From NCBI RefSeq assembly GCF_016598615.1, contig NZ_CP066831.1, positions 1,302,001 to 1,366,000 of the forward strand: 64,000 nucleotides of DNA, written 5' to 3'. Position 1 is the first letter of the stretch, and the number at the start of each line of letters is the position of its first letter. This document shows positions 17,171 to 26,735 of this stretch, one piece after another. A program made the position numbers and the translations under genes. Under the pieces are notes generated by a model. It saw nothing but the letters and a program-made list of their open reading frames with translations. It searched no databases and was not told the origin of the DNA. The DNA is from Streptomyces liliifuscus. GTDB taxonomy: Bacteria; Actinomycetota; Actinomycetes; Streptomycetales; Streptomycetaceae.

Positions 17171-17845
17171 GTGCGTCCACACCTCGCGCTGATCGAGGAC
17201 GATCCCGACTTCGCACTGATGTGCCGTACCTATCTGGAACGTGAGGGTTTCACCGTCACATGGGCCATGGACGCCCGGGCCGGCAAGGCCGTCATGCACG
17301 ACGGGGGCATCGATCTCGTCGTCCTCGACCTGGGACTTCCCGACGGCAGCGGTCTCGAACTGCTGCGGGCGCTGCGCTCCACCAGTCGACTTCCGGTCAT
17401 AGTCGTCAGCGGTCGCGGAGACGAGACGGACCGGGTGGCGGGCCTGGAGATCGGCGCGGACGACTATCTCGTCAAACCGTTCTCGCAGCGGGAACTCGTC
17501 GCCCGTATCGGAGCCGTGCTGCGCCGGTGCCGGCCGCCCGAGCTGCCGGCCGTCCTCGACGTCGGGACCCTGCGTGTCGACACCGCCGCGCGCCAGGCGA
17601 GCGGAACGGGTGTCCTGCTGAACCTCCGCCCCAAGGAGTACGCCCTCCTGGAGGCCCTCGCGCGCTCCCCCGGCCGGGTCTTCTCCGCCGAGCAACTGCT
17701 GGAACTGATCTGGGGAGCGTCCTGGCAGCAGTCCGCGACCGTCGTCGAGCACGTGTACCGGCTGCGCGGCAAACTCTCCCGACTCCCCGCGCCCGCACCG
17801 CGGATCACCACGGTGCGCGGCTATGGATACCGTCTCGATCCGTGA
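17171..17845 (+). CDS. OmpR/PhoB-family response regulator
   Basis: 224 residues from the GTG at 17171. The receiver has the acidic ED/D patch at 9-11, phospho-acceptor Asp53 (VVLDLGLPDG) and Lys102 (DDYLVKPFSQREL). The winged helix (about 130-222) includes LNLRPKEYALLEALARSPGR and the closing TVRGYGYRLDP. It is followed at once by a PAS/hybrid kinase gene whose start is 7 nt beyond this stop, so the two form one operon. Confidence 0.93.
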   Translation: MRPHLALIEDDPDFALMCRTYLEREGFTVTWAMDARAGKAVMHDGGIDLVVLDLGLPDGSGLELLRALRSTSRLPVIVVSGRGDETDRVAGLEIGADDYLVKPFSQRELVARIGAVLRRCRPPELPAVLDVGTLRVDTAARQASGTGVLLNLRPKEYALLEALARSPGRVFSAEQLLELIWGASWQQSATVVEHVYRLRGKLSRLPAPAPRITTVRGYGYRLDP

Positions 17846-17852
17846 GGCCGCC

Positions 17853-19529
17853 ATGTCCACGAGCCGTCCGTCCGGCACCCCGAAGCCCGTCCCGGACTTC
17901 CGGCGCCTGTTCGACTCCACGCTCTCCCCACTGCTCATCCTCGCCCCGGACTTCACAATCGTCGAGGTCAACCGCGCCTATCTGACGGCCACGGGCACAC
18001 GGCGGAGCATTGTCGGGCGCCCCGTCTTCGACGTGTTCCCCGACAACCCCGAGGACCCGTCGGCCGACGGCGTCACCAACCTGCGCCGTTCGCTGGAGAC
18101 GGTGGTGGGCACGGGCCGCACGGACACGATGGCGCTGCAGCGGTACGACATCCCGACGGGCGACGAGGGCGGTTTCGTCGAGCGCTACTGGAGCCCGGTC
18201 AACACACCGGTCCTGGACGCCGACGGCCGGGTGACGCACATCATCCACCGGGTCGAGGACGTCACCGAGTTCGTGCGGCTGCGCCGGGCCGGGCACGAAC
18301 GGGAGCGGGCTGCCGCCGAGGCGCAGATGCGCGCGGAGGGCATGGAGATCGATCTCTTCGTCCGTGCGCGGGAGATCCGGGAGGTCAATGAGCAGTTGCG
18401 CCGGGTGAACGGCGAACTCGACGCCGCAGGGCGGCAGTTGCAGGAGGAGCAGCGGGCCAAGGACCGGTTCATCGCGACGCTCTCGCACGAGCTGCGCAAT
18501 CCGCTGGCCGCCGCCACCGCGGCGACCGAGCTGCTGGCGCTCGACCTGCCCGGCGGCCATCCGGCGCTCCCGGTCCTGGAACGGCAGCTCGGCATCCTGG
18601 CCCGGATGAGCAACGATCTGCTGGACGGCACGCGCGCGTTGACCGGTCGTCTGGAGCTGGTGCCCGACCGGATGGATCTGAGGTCGGCCGTCGAGAGCGC
18701 CTGTGCCGACATGCGTGGTCTGTTCGTCCACGAGGGACGGTCCCTCGAACTCCGGCTGCCCGACGGCCCGGTGCTCGTGGACGGTGACCGGCTGCGGCTG
18801 GCCCAGGTGTTGACGAACCTTCTGTCCAACGCGCTGAAGTACACGCTGCCGGGCGGCCGTACGGAGGTATGCCTGGCGATCGTGGACGGGCAGGCCCGGC
18901 TCACCGTCAGGGACGACGGGATCGGTTTCGACCCCGGGCAGGCCGAGGAACTGTTCGGGGTGTTCATGCGGGCGGCTCCCGCCGGGCCGCACACTCCCGA
19001 GGGGCTCGGACTCGGGCTCGCGGTGGCCCGGACCATCGTCGAACTCCACGGCGGCCGGATCTCCGCGCACAGCGACGGGCCGGGCAAGGGCGCCTCGTTC
19101 GGCGTGCTGCTGCCGACGGCCGCCCCGGACGCGCCCCAGCCTGCCCGCCCCGCGGCCACCGGCCGTGCCCAGCGGCAGCTGGTCATCCTGATCGTCGAGG
19201 ACAACACGGACCTCGCCGCGACCTACCGCACCCTGCTGGAACGCCAGGGGCACCACGTGACGGTCGTCCACACGGGCGCGGACGCCGTCACAGCCACCGA
19301 GGCCAACCTCTTCGACGTCGTGCTGTGCGATCTCGGGCTCCCCGACATGGACGGCTACACGGTCGCCCGGACGGTACGGTCCCGTCCGCACGGCGCCGGG
19401 CTGCGCCTCATCGCGGTCTCCGGCTTCAGCCGGGGCACCGACCGGACGCTGGCCCACGAGGCCGGATTCGACGCCCACCTGGCCAAGCCGCTGCCGCTGG
19501 CGGATCTGCTGGACCTCCTGGAGCGCTGA
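17853..19529 (+). CDS. PAS-domain hybrid histidine kinase with C-terminal receiver
   Basis: 558 residues from the ATG at 17853 (GAGG upstream; an earlier ATG at 17823 would overlap the regulator gene). Order: PAS sensor (about 15-140), a coiled coil (145-205), HisKA with His212 in ATLSHELRNPLAAA, HATPase_c to about 430 (LTNLLSNALKYTLPGG; GLGLGLAVARTIVELHGG), then a receiver domain at 443-558 with Asp493 (VVLCDLGLPDMDGY) and Lys in HLAKPLPLAD. There are no transmembrane segments, so it is a cytoplasmic sensor. The attached receiver suggests a phosphorelay or feedback step before the OmpR-type regulator encoded upstream. Confidence 0.9.
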   Translation: MSTSRPSGTPKPVPDFRRLFDSTLSPLLILAPDFTIVEVNRAYLTATGTRRSIVGRPVFDVFPDNPEDPSADGVTNLRRSLETVVGTGRTDTMALQRYDIPTGDEGGFVERYWSPVNTPVLDADGRVTHIIHRVEDVTEFVRLRRAGHERERAAAEAQMRAEGMEIDLFVRAREIREVNEQLRRVNGELDAAGRQLQEEQRAKDRFIATLSHELRNPLAAATAATELLALDLPGGHPALPVLERQLGILARMSNDLLDGTRALTGRLELVPDRMDLRSAVESACADMRGLFVHEGRSLELRLPDGPVLVDGDRLRLAQVLTNLLSNALKYTLPGGRTEVCLAIVDGQARLTVRDDGIGFDPGQAEELFGVFMRAAPAGPHTPEGLGLGLAVARTIVELHGGRISAHSDGPGKGASFGVLLPTAAPDAPQPARPAATGRAQRQLVILIVEDNTDLAATYRTLLERQGHHVTVVHTGADAVTATEANLFDVVLCDLGLPDMDGYTVARTVRSRPHGAGLRLIAVSGFSRGTDRTLAHEAGFDAHLAKPLPLADLLDLLER

Positions 19530-19612
19530 CCTGGGTGTGCGGCACCCAGGAAGCGTCCACCTGGGAAGACGGCGGCCTGGTCGGCCTGCGTTCCCGGGGC
19601 GACCGTGGAGCC

Positions 19613-19918
19613 ATGACCACGAGAACGAGCACGAACGACGACACGTCCCGCGATCCGCACCCGTACGTCGGGATGTGGGTGACCGCCGACGGCCACATCC
19701 GTCAGGAACTGCTGCCCAACGGCCGCTACGACGAGGCCCGCGGCGGGCGGCGGAGCGCGTACACCGGCAGTTACACCGTGACCGGCAGCCATATCGACTA
19801 CGTCGACGACATCGGCTTCACGGCCACGGGCGATGTCCGCGACGGGGTGCTGTACCACGAGCATCTGGTGCTCTACCGGGAAGAGACTCCGGGGCACGAC
19901 GGGACGCGGCAGAGCTGA
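19613..19918 (+). CDS. Atu4866-domain protein
   Basis: 101 residues from the ATG at 19613. The core HPYVGMWVTADGHIRQELLP, then GRYDEARGGRRSAYTGSYTV and DIGFTATGDVRDGVLYHEH match the small beta-barrel Atu4866 family found alone or in secondary-metabolite loci. It has no catalytic motif; ligand binding is possible. It follows the kinase gene by 83 nt. Confidence 0.8.
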   Translation: MTTRTSTNDDTSRDPHPYVGMWVTADGHIRQELLPNGRYDEARGGRRSAYTGSYTVTGSHIDYVDDIGFTATGDVRDGVLYHEHLVLYREETPGHDGTRQS

Positions 19919-20148
19919 CTCCGGGGCCGGCGCCGAGGCCCGGCTTCAGAGCCGGCCTCAGGGCTGTCGTACCCCGACGGCGGTATGGGCCGGTGCCCGG
20001 GGAGTTAGGCGCACGCTGACGAAAAGCGCAGGTCGGCGTCCCCGTGGGCGGGTGGCGGGAGCTTACGGACGGTGTGTGATCGGTTGCGGTGGGTCGGCGG
20101 GTTTCACACGGTGGGGCCCAGATACAGCCGTACTCGAAAGGAACCGGT

Positions 20149-20712
20149 ATGCGCGCCCTGGTATCCCGCGGGCTCCTCCTCCCGCCCCTCGTCTGTGCCG
20201 CTCTCGTCTGCGGGCCGGTCGCTGCGGCCACGGCCGCCTCCGACATGTCCACGGGCTCTGCGGGCAGCCCCGTCGCGGTGGCCCCGCTGTCCGCCGACGC
20301 GGCCGACAAGACGCTGGAGCGGATCCACGTCCTGGAGGCGGCGGATCACGGAGACGTCCTGACGCCTCTCCTGGACGCGCTCACCCCGCTCGCAGACCGG
20401 GGTCACGGCCCGCTCGACGCGGCCGAGGCGGCCGAGCACAACAAGGCCGTCACGGAGGCGACCGAGTCCGTCGAGGAGCGGCTGGAGAGCGTGGACCGTC
20501 CCGCCGACCCGGCCGCGGCCGATCCGGTGTCGGACGCGGTGGCGGGACTTCAGGAATCGCTCGGCGGGCTGCTCTCGGCTCTGACCTCCCTCGACGTGGG
20601 CGGAGTGGTCGCCGAGGTGCCGAAGGTGCTGTCGGACGTGATCGGCGTGCTGACGGGCCTCCTCGGCGGCGGTCTGCCCGCTGTGCCGAGCATCCCGGCC
20701 CCGACCGAGTAG
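20149..20712 (+). CDS. Secreted hypothetical protein
   Basis: 187 residues from the ATG at 20149 with AAAGGAA 6 nt upstream. The N-terminus MRALVSRGLLLPPLVCAALV plus an ATAAS-type cleavage region is a Sec signal peptide. The mature part is acidic and helical (DKTLERIHVLEAADHGDVLT, EAAEHNKAVTEATESVEERL). It ends with a hydrophobic Gly/Leu/Val stretch (VIGVLTGLLGGGLPAVPSIP) that may associate with membranes or self-assemble. I do not recognise a family, although it resembles small secreted Streptomyces proteins with similar tails. Confidence 0.75.
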   Translation: MRALVSRGLLLPPLVCAALVCGPVAAATAASDMSTGSAGSPVAVAPLSADAADKTLERIHVLEAADHGDVLTPLLDALTPLADRGHGPLDAAEAAEHNKAVTEATESVEERLESVDRPADPAAADPVSDAVAGLQESLGGLLSALTSLDVGGVVAEVPKVLSDVIGVLTGLLGGGLPAVPSIPAPTE

Positions 20713-20719
20713 TCGCACA

Positions 20720-20758
20720 CCGGCGGGGTGCGCCGCGGTGACGCGGGCACCCCGCCGG
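20720..20758 (+). terminator. Hairpin terminator 1 after secreted protein gene
   Basis: CCGGCGGGGTGC (20720-20731) pairs perfectly with 20747-20758. It lies 8 nt after the stop codon. Confidence 0.75.
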
Positions 20759-20789
20759 GACGACAGTCGGCCGGTACGGACGGGGGCTT

Positions 20790-20819
20790 GCGGGCCCCGC
20801 CCGGATCGGCGGGGCCCGC
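20790..20819 (+). terminator. Hairpin terminator 2, in tandem
   Basis: GCGGGCCCCGCC (20790-20801) pairs perfectly with 20808-20819 around a 6-nt loop. It backs up the first hairpin and insulates the next small gene. Confidence 0.75.
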
Positions 20820-20856
20820 GGGCTGTCGAAAGCGCTCCAGCGGGTACCCGTACGCC

Positions 20857-21078
20857 ATGGCTGATGTCGTGGACTCCGACGAACTCCTGCGCCGTATCCA
20901 GCGTGCTCGGGCCTGGGCCGAGCGGGAGGAGGAGACGTGGAAGGCGCGGAGCGACGACCTCAGGCGGGGCGATCCCGGCGGCTCGCGCGACGCCGATGTG
21001 CGGGGCCAGGCCTATGAGGCCGTACGCAAAGTGCTGGACGAGATCCTGACCCCGGGCGTGCATGCGGTGGACGGCTGA
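20857..21078 (+). CDS. Small hypothetical charged protein
   Basis: 73 residues from the ATG at 20857. It is strongly helical and charged (DSDELLRRIQRARAWAEREE, EAVRKVLDEILTPG), probably a coiled coil. No family recognised. GC3 bias and length fit a real Streptomyces gene, but there is no clear ribosome-binding site, so the call is cautious. Confidence 0.55.
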   Translation: MADVVDSDELLRRIQRARAWAEREEETWKARSDDLRRGDPGGSRDADVRGQAYEAVRKVLDEILTPGVHAVDG

Positions 21079-21374
21079 GGGAGCCGGGCGCACCGGCCCT
21101 TCAGACGCTCAGTCACATTCGGGACGACGGGCTTCCGATCGCGTGGGCCGTTCCCGGCTCCGTGCGCGCAGGGACGCGTCGTCGGTCTGTGCGGGAACTG
21201 CTCGAAGGGTGCGCGGGACGTATGTGTCGCCCCTGAGGCGACGCAGCGGCGTCACGCGGATCCTGACCTCCGGGTGCTTGGTGGTGTTCATGGGGCAACA
21301 CTGCGCCATAGGTACCGGAGCAACCAGATCACTGTTGTGTGCAGGACCGCGGATCCTGGTACCGGAACCACCAG
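21079..21374. other. Intergenic region without a supported gene
   Basis: This 296-nt stretch lies between the small hypothetical gene and the convergent kinase gene. I see no convincing gene, RNA or operator. Base composition drops slightly around 21285-21370. Confidence 0.6.
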
Positions 21375-23243
21375 TCAACGGTGGCGGACCACCGGTCGGC
21401 GTGCGTCGGGGAGTCTCAGAGTGAAGACCGACCCTGTGCCCAGTTCGCTGGTGACCGTCACCGTACCGCCGTGGGCCGTGACGAGTTGACGCACGATCGA
21501 CAGACCCAGTCCGCTGCCGCCCGTGCGCCGGCTGCGGGACTTCTCCGCGCGCCAGAACCGTTCGAAGACGCTGGGCAGATCCTCCGGGGCGATACCGCTG
21601 CCGGTGTCGGCAACTTCGAAGACGACCTCGTCGTCCCGGTGACGGGAGGAGAGCGTGATCGTGCCGTCGGCCGGCGTGTGGCGAATCGCGTTGGAGACCA
21701 GGTTGCCCAACGCCTGCCGCATCCGGACCGGATCGGCGTCGAGCCATGGTGTGCCGTCGCCGCCGTCCGGGCCCGTCGAGCCGTCCACGGCCGTGCGCAG
21801 CCGGACTCCCGCCGCCTCGGCCGCCACCCGGTGCGCCGCGACGACCTGTTCGAGCAGTTCGTCGGCGCGGACCGGCTCGCGATGCAGCCTGAGCGTGCCC
21901 GCGTCGGCGGCCGCGAGGTCCTGGAGGTCGTCGATGACCCGCTGGAGGACGACCGCCTCGTCGTGCAGGGAGGCGAGCAGTTCGGGGTCGGGGTCCACGA
22001 CGCCGTCCCGGGTCACCTCCAGCCAGCCGCGGATGTTGGTGAGCGGGGTGCGCAGTTCATGGGCGATGTCGGCGACCATCGCCTTGCGCTGCACCTCCAT
22101 GCGTTCGCGGCGCTCGGTCAGGTCGTTGAACGCGACGGCCAGGATGCCCGTCTCGTCCTGGGTGGTCACGGGTACGCGCACATGCTGCTCCGGCGGCTGC
22201 TGGGCGGCGTGCGTCAGCGCGCGCAGCGGCCGTACGAGCCGGGTGGCGACCAGCACCGTCACGGCCACCGTGAGGGCGAGGACGAGGCCGGCGACACCCA
22301 TGACCTTGGCCTTGTTGGCGGCCGACATGTCGAAGTGCGGGACGGCGCTGTCGCCGCGGCCGAGGAACAGTTCTGCGGCCGGCGCGACAAAGGGCTCCAG
22401 TTGCTGACGCCGGGCACGGCCGACGCACTCCTGCGCCTTCTTGTCCTGGTCACGGGTCGTGTCGATGCCCGTCTCCGCTTTCCGGCCGAGGTAGCGCGTG
22501 AGCATGGACCGGTCCGTGAAGTCGACCGTGACGGCGAAGAGCGAGGGGAACTTCCCGCCGACGTGCTTCAGGCAGTCCCCGGCGTACGTGTTGAGTTGCG
22601 CCAGGGCCTTCTCCTCCGTCGCGGTCGGGGTGTTGAGCACTCCGTCGGCGCACGGCGTCGGTACCTGGCCTCCGTCCACGGTGCCCGCCTCGTCGACGAG
22701 AACGGAGCGGCCGCTGGGCATTTGAGTGATGCCGGTCTCGACGCCGTTGCTCGAGAAGCAGGCCCGGCGCTTCTCGGCCAGCAGCCGTACGCGCTCACGC
22801 TCCGCGCGCGGCAGCCGGAACGGACCCACCGCGCGCGGGTCGATGCCGGTCCGCTGTGCTCCGGGCTCGGTGAAGGTGTCGGTGTGCAGGGGATCCACCG
22901 CGGCGGCGGCCCTGGGCGGCAGGGCCGTGGTCCGCGTCTCGGAGTCCGCGATCGGTGTGCGGTCGGGGGCCGTCAGGGCGATGCGCCGCCCGGTCCTGTC
23001 CGACAGCGCGCGGACGGTCTTCCCGACGCCGGACCAGTCGCGATGGGTGGCCGCGTATCCGCTCAACTGCCGCAGGATGTCCATGTCCTCGGTCAGTACC
23101 TGCCCCTGCTCCTCCTGGATCGCCCGGGTCGTGGTCTCCACCGCCAGCCAGGCCGTCGCCGCCACGGAACAGATGGCGATCAGCACCGATGTGATCAGCA
23201 GCCGGACCAACAACCTCTTGCGCAGCGGTATCGCGCGGGCCAT
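21375..23243 (-). CDS. Sensor histidine kinase (BaeS-like) with cysteine-bearing extracytoplasmic domain
   Basis: 622 residues from the ATG at 23243, overlapping the regulator stop by one base. Two membrane helices (about 12-32 and 312-335) flank a ~280-residue external sensor domain. That domain carries four spaced cysteines (RRACFSSN, TPCADG, AGDCLKHV, AQECVGR), possibly two disulfides. HAMP follows (RLVRPLRALTHAAQ), then HisKA with His in VADIAHELRTPLTN, and HATPase_c (LGNLVSNAIRHTP; GSGLGLSIVRQLVTAHGG). It probably senses an envelope signal. The L,D-transpeptidase gene upstream on the same strand supports a cell-wall role (inference). Confidence 0.9.
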   Translation of the reverse strand: MARAIPLRKRLLVRLLITSVLIAICSVAATAWLAVETTTRAIQEEQGQVLTEDMDILRQLSGYAATHRDWSGVGKTVRALSDRTGRRIALTAPDRTPIADSETRTTALPPRAAAAVDPLHTDTFTEPGAQRTGIDPRAVGPFRLPRAERERVRLLAEKRRACFSSNGVETGITQMPSGRSVLVDEAGTVDGGQVPTPCADGVLNTPTATEEKALAQLNTYAGDCLKHVGGKFPSLFAVTVDFTDRSMLTRYLGRKAETGIDTTRDQDKKAQECVGRARRQQLEPFVAPAAELFLGRGDSAVPHFDMSAANKAKVMGVAGLVLALTVAVTVLVATRLVRPLRALTHAAQQPPEQHVRVPVTTQDETGILAVAFNDLTERRERMEVQRKAMVADIAHELRTPLTNIRGWLEVTRDGVVDPDPELLASLHDEAVVLQRVIDDLQDLAAADAGTLRLHREPVRADELLEQVVAAHRVAAEAAGVRLRTAVDGSTGPDGGDGTPWLDADPVRMRQALGNLVSNAIRHTPADGTITLSSRHRDDEVVFEVADTGSGIAPEDLPSVFERFWRAEKSRSRRTGGSGLGLSIVRQLVTAHGGTVTVTSELGTGSVFTLRLPDARRPVVRHR

Positions 23244-23938
23244 CAGCGGTCCCCGCTGAGCTTGTAGCCCACGCCGAAGACGGTCAGCAGCCGCACCGGT
23301 CTGCGCGGATCCGCCTCGATCTTCCTGCGCAGGTTCATGATGTGCACGTCGACCGCCCGTTCGGTCGAGGCCCGGTCGATGCCCCGGGTGCGGTGCAGCA
23401 ACTGCTGCCGGGAGAAGACCCGTTCCGGCTCGGCGGCCATGGCCAGGAGGATCTCGTACTCGGCCGGGGTGCAGTCCACCGGCGATCCGTCGCACATCAC
23501 CTCGTGCCGCAGGGGATCCACGGCGATCCCGGCGGCCCGTACGACCGGGTCCTCGCGGTGCCCGGCAGCCTGGCGTCCGCTGCGGCGCAGGACGGTACGG
23601 ATGCGGGCCATCAGTTCGCGCGGGCTGTACGGCTTGGTCATGTAGTCGTCCGCGCCGAGTTCGAGGCCGAGCAGCACGTCCTCCTCCGTGGAGCGTGCGG
23701 TGAGCATGAGGACGGGGATGTCGTCGTCCTGGCGCAGCGCCCGGCACACGCCGAAGCCGTCGATCACCGGGAGCATCAGGTCCAGCACGACGAGGTCGGG
23801 CCGACGCTGCCGGGCCGCCTCCAGGGCGGCCCCGCCGTCGTGGACCACGGTCGCGGTGTGGCCCTCGCTCAACAGGGAGCGGCGTATCAGCTCCGCCTGC
23901 TTCTCGTCGTCCTCGGCAACCATCACATGTGCGCACAC
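23243..23938 (-). CDS. OmpR-family response regulator (CseB-like)
   Basis: 231 residues from the GTG at 23938 (VCAHVMVAEDDEKQAELIRR), chosen because family members start here; an ATG at 24013 would add 25 unconserved residues. The receiver has EDD, Asp in LVVLDLMLPVIDG and Lys in DDYMTKPYSPREL. The winged helix ends with VRLLTVFGVGYKLSG. It forms an operon with the overlapping kinase. CseB-like regulators answer to envelope stress in Streptomyces; here that is an analogy only. Confidence 0.92.
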   Translation of the reverse strand: MCAHVMVAEDDEKQAELIRRSLLSEGHTATVVHDGGAALEAARQRRPDLVVLDLMLPVIDGFGVCRALRQDDDIPVLMLTARSTEEDVLLGLELGADDYMTKPYSPRELMARIRTVLRRSGRQAAGHREDPVVRAAGIAVDPLRHEVMCDGSPVDCTPAEYEILLAMAAEPERVFSRQQLLHRTRGIDRASTERAVDVHIMNLRRKIEADPRRPVRLLTVFGVGYKLSGDR

Positions 23939-24046
23939 GGGGGCGATGCTAAGCGCCCCGGGCGTGGTGGGACCCTGGGTGAGGGGCTTCCCACGTCCTG
24001 ACATCTTCCTCACAACCGCCTGCTAGTGCCGGTCCGGCGGCCCGGC

Positions 24047-24820
24047 TCAGCGTCTGAGTGCGGCCGCGTCGCCCATGACGACCACGGGATCGCGATCGGG
24101 GTCGAGGGCGCGCAGCAGCTCCTTCATGTGGTTCTTCCGAAGGCTGACGCAGCCCTGGGTGGGGCCGTCGTGGTCGACGTGCACCCAGATGCCGCCGCCC
24201 CGGCCGGCTCCGAGGGGGCGGGTCCAGTCCAGCGGTGTGGTGCCGGCCTGGCGGTTGTAGTTGATCGCGACCACGTAGTCGAACGAGCCGGCCAGGGGCT
24301 CGCCCTCGAAGCCCGTACCGCCGATCCTGAAGCCGCCGGACCGGTCGTACGGGAGGCTCGTACCCGGGTCCGGGCGCAGGCCGCCCGCGTCCGTGAGCGC
24401 GTAGACGCCGATGGGTGAGCGGAGGTCTCCCGCCCGGTGGTGGTCGGTCCAACCCTTGAGGGCGTTGTGCGCGGGCCACGTGGTCCCGGCCCGCCAGCCG
24501 GCCGCCGTCCGCTCGTACAGCACCACGGTGGAGATCGACGAGTTCCTGTCCCGGCCCGTCACCACCAGGGCCTGACGGGTCTTCCGGGGCACCTTGGCCC
24601 ACGTCTTCGGGCCCAGTCCGGGCAGTTGCTGAGGTGCCACGCTCAGGGCGACATGAGGTGCGGGGGCGGGTGGCGCGGCCGTACTGCCGTTCACCGACGT
24701 CGTTCCGGGCCTCTGATCCGGCGTCGTCGCCGCTCCTCCGCCACCGCAGCCGACGAGGACGAGCGAGACGGCCAGAACGGCGACGGGGCGGCGCACGGCA
24801 CCGTGTGTGGTTGTGATCAT
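24047..24820 (-). CDS. L,D-transpeptidase (YkuD-like) lipoprotein
   Basis: 257 residues from the ATG at 24820. The signal peptide ends in a lipobox (VLVGC, Cys25), so the mature protein is membrane-anchored outside the cell. After a low-complexity linker (about 30-60), the catalytic domain runs to the C-terminus. It has HVDHDGPTQGCVSLRKNHM, with His214/217 and catalytic Cys224. Such enzymes crosslink peptidoglycan 3-3 or hydrolyse related bonds; some bacterial YkuD proteins of this subgroup have other peptidoglycan roles. It sits 108 nt upstream of the response regulator gene on the same strand, so coregulation by that system is plausible. Confidence 0.85.
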   Translation of the reverse strand: MITTTHGAVRRPVAVLAVSLVLVGCGGGGAATTPDQRPGTTSVNGSTAAPPAPAPHVALSVAPQQLPGLGPKTWAKVPRKTRQALVVTGRDRNSSISTVVLYERTAAGWRAGTTWPAHNALKGWTDHHRAGDLRSPIGVYALTDAGGLRPDPGTSLPYDRSGGFRIGGTGFEGEPLAGSFDYVVAINYNRQAGTTPLDWTRPLGAGRGGGIWVHVDHDGPTQGCVSLRKNHMKELLRALDPDRDPVVVMGDAAALRR

Positions 24821-24912
24821 GCGTCGACCTTGACCGGTACATGTGAGGAACTCGTCAGGTCGGTTCGACGGGTGACACAGAATCACCCGGGTGTACTCCT
24901 GAGCCTCCATTT

Positions 24913-24923
24913 CGAAACATTCG
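24913..24923. promoter_or_regulatory. Upstream GAAA-type inverted repeat (xylanase-operator-like, imperfect)
   Basis: CGAAACATTCG differs by one base from the palindrome CGAAACTTTCG at 25101-25111. It sits 188 nt upstream of that copy. Confidence 0.4.
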
Positions 24924-25046
24924 AATTGGAAGTCGACTGTTGTGTGGAATGTAGGCAGAACAGGACCGCCCGGCAAGGGGTGTGGCGAGACTCGTGGGGC
25001 GGCCCGGCCATCTTGAGCCATCAGGAATCCTTGCCAGTACGGGCCG

Positions 25047-26514
<1,468 letters not shown>

Positions 26515-26671
26515 GAACGGGCCCCGCCCGTCCGGGAGTTCGGCGGCGGACAGCGCGTGGCGCGGCGGTCCGGCCGGTTCGGACCGTCGCGCCGGTTATC
26601 GGTAACGAGAGAGCCAATTTTGGTATGTACCTGACCATGAACAGCCGCTAGGCTCTGCCCAGCCATGCACT

Positions 26672-26685
26672 GAGAGCGCTCTCAC
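26672..26685. promoter_or_regulatory. CebR-like palindrome upstream of the S1 protease gene
   Basis: TGAGAGCGCTCTCA is a perfect 14-bp palindrome matching the CebR/CelR operator consensus TGGGAGCGCTCCCA in 12 of 14 positions. It lies 51 nt before the TTG start and just downstream of TAGGCT (26650-26655), a possible -10, so a bound repressor could block transcription. CebR binding is inference. Confidence 0.6.
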
Positions 26686-26735
26686 AGTTCAGCTGTTCCT
26701 CCCCCACCACGCTGGAACAACGAAGGGCTACTGCC

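Noticed and set aside
20827..20840. A GAAAGCGCTCC motif resembling a CebR box before the small gene at 20857
   Set aside because: Only the AGCGCTCC core fits; the flanks break the palindrome. Too weak to call.
21339..23267. Long open frame of about 640 codons on the + strand
   Set aside because: It is antisense to the BaeS-like kinase gene, has no conserved motifs, and reflects the GC-rich third-position bias. The same holds for other long antisense frames (for example 2639-3730, 5702-7093, 36808-38301, 47619-49523, 50663-52009).
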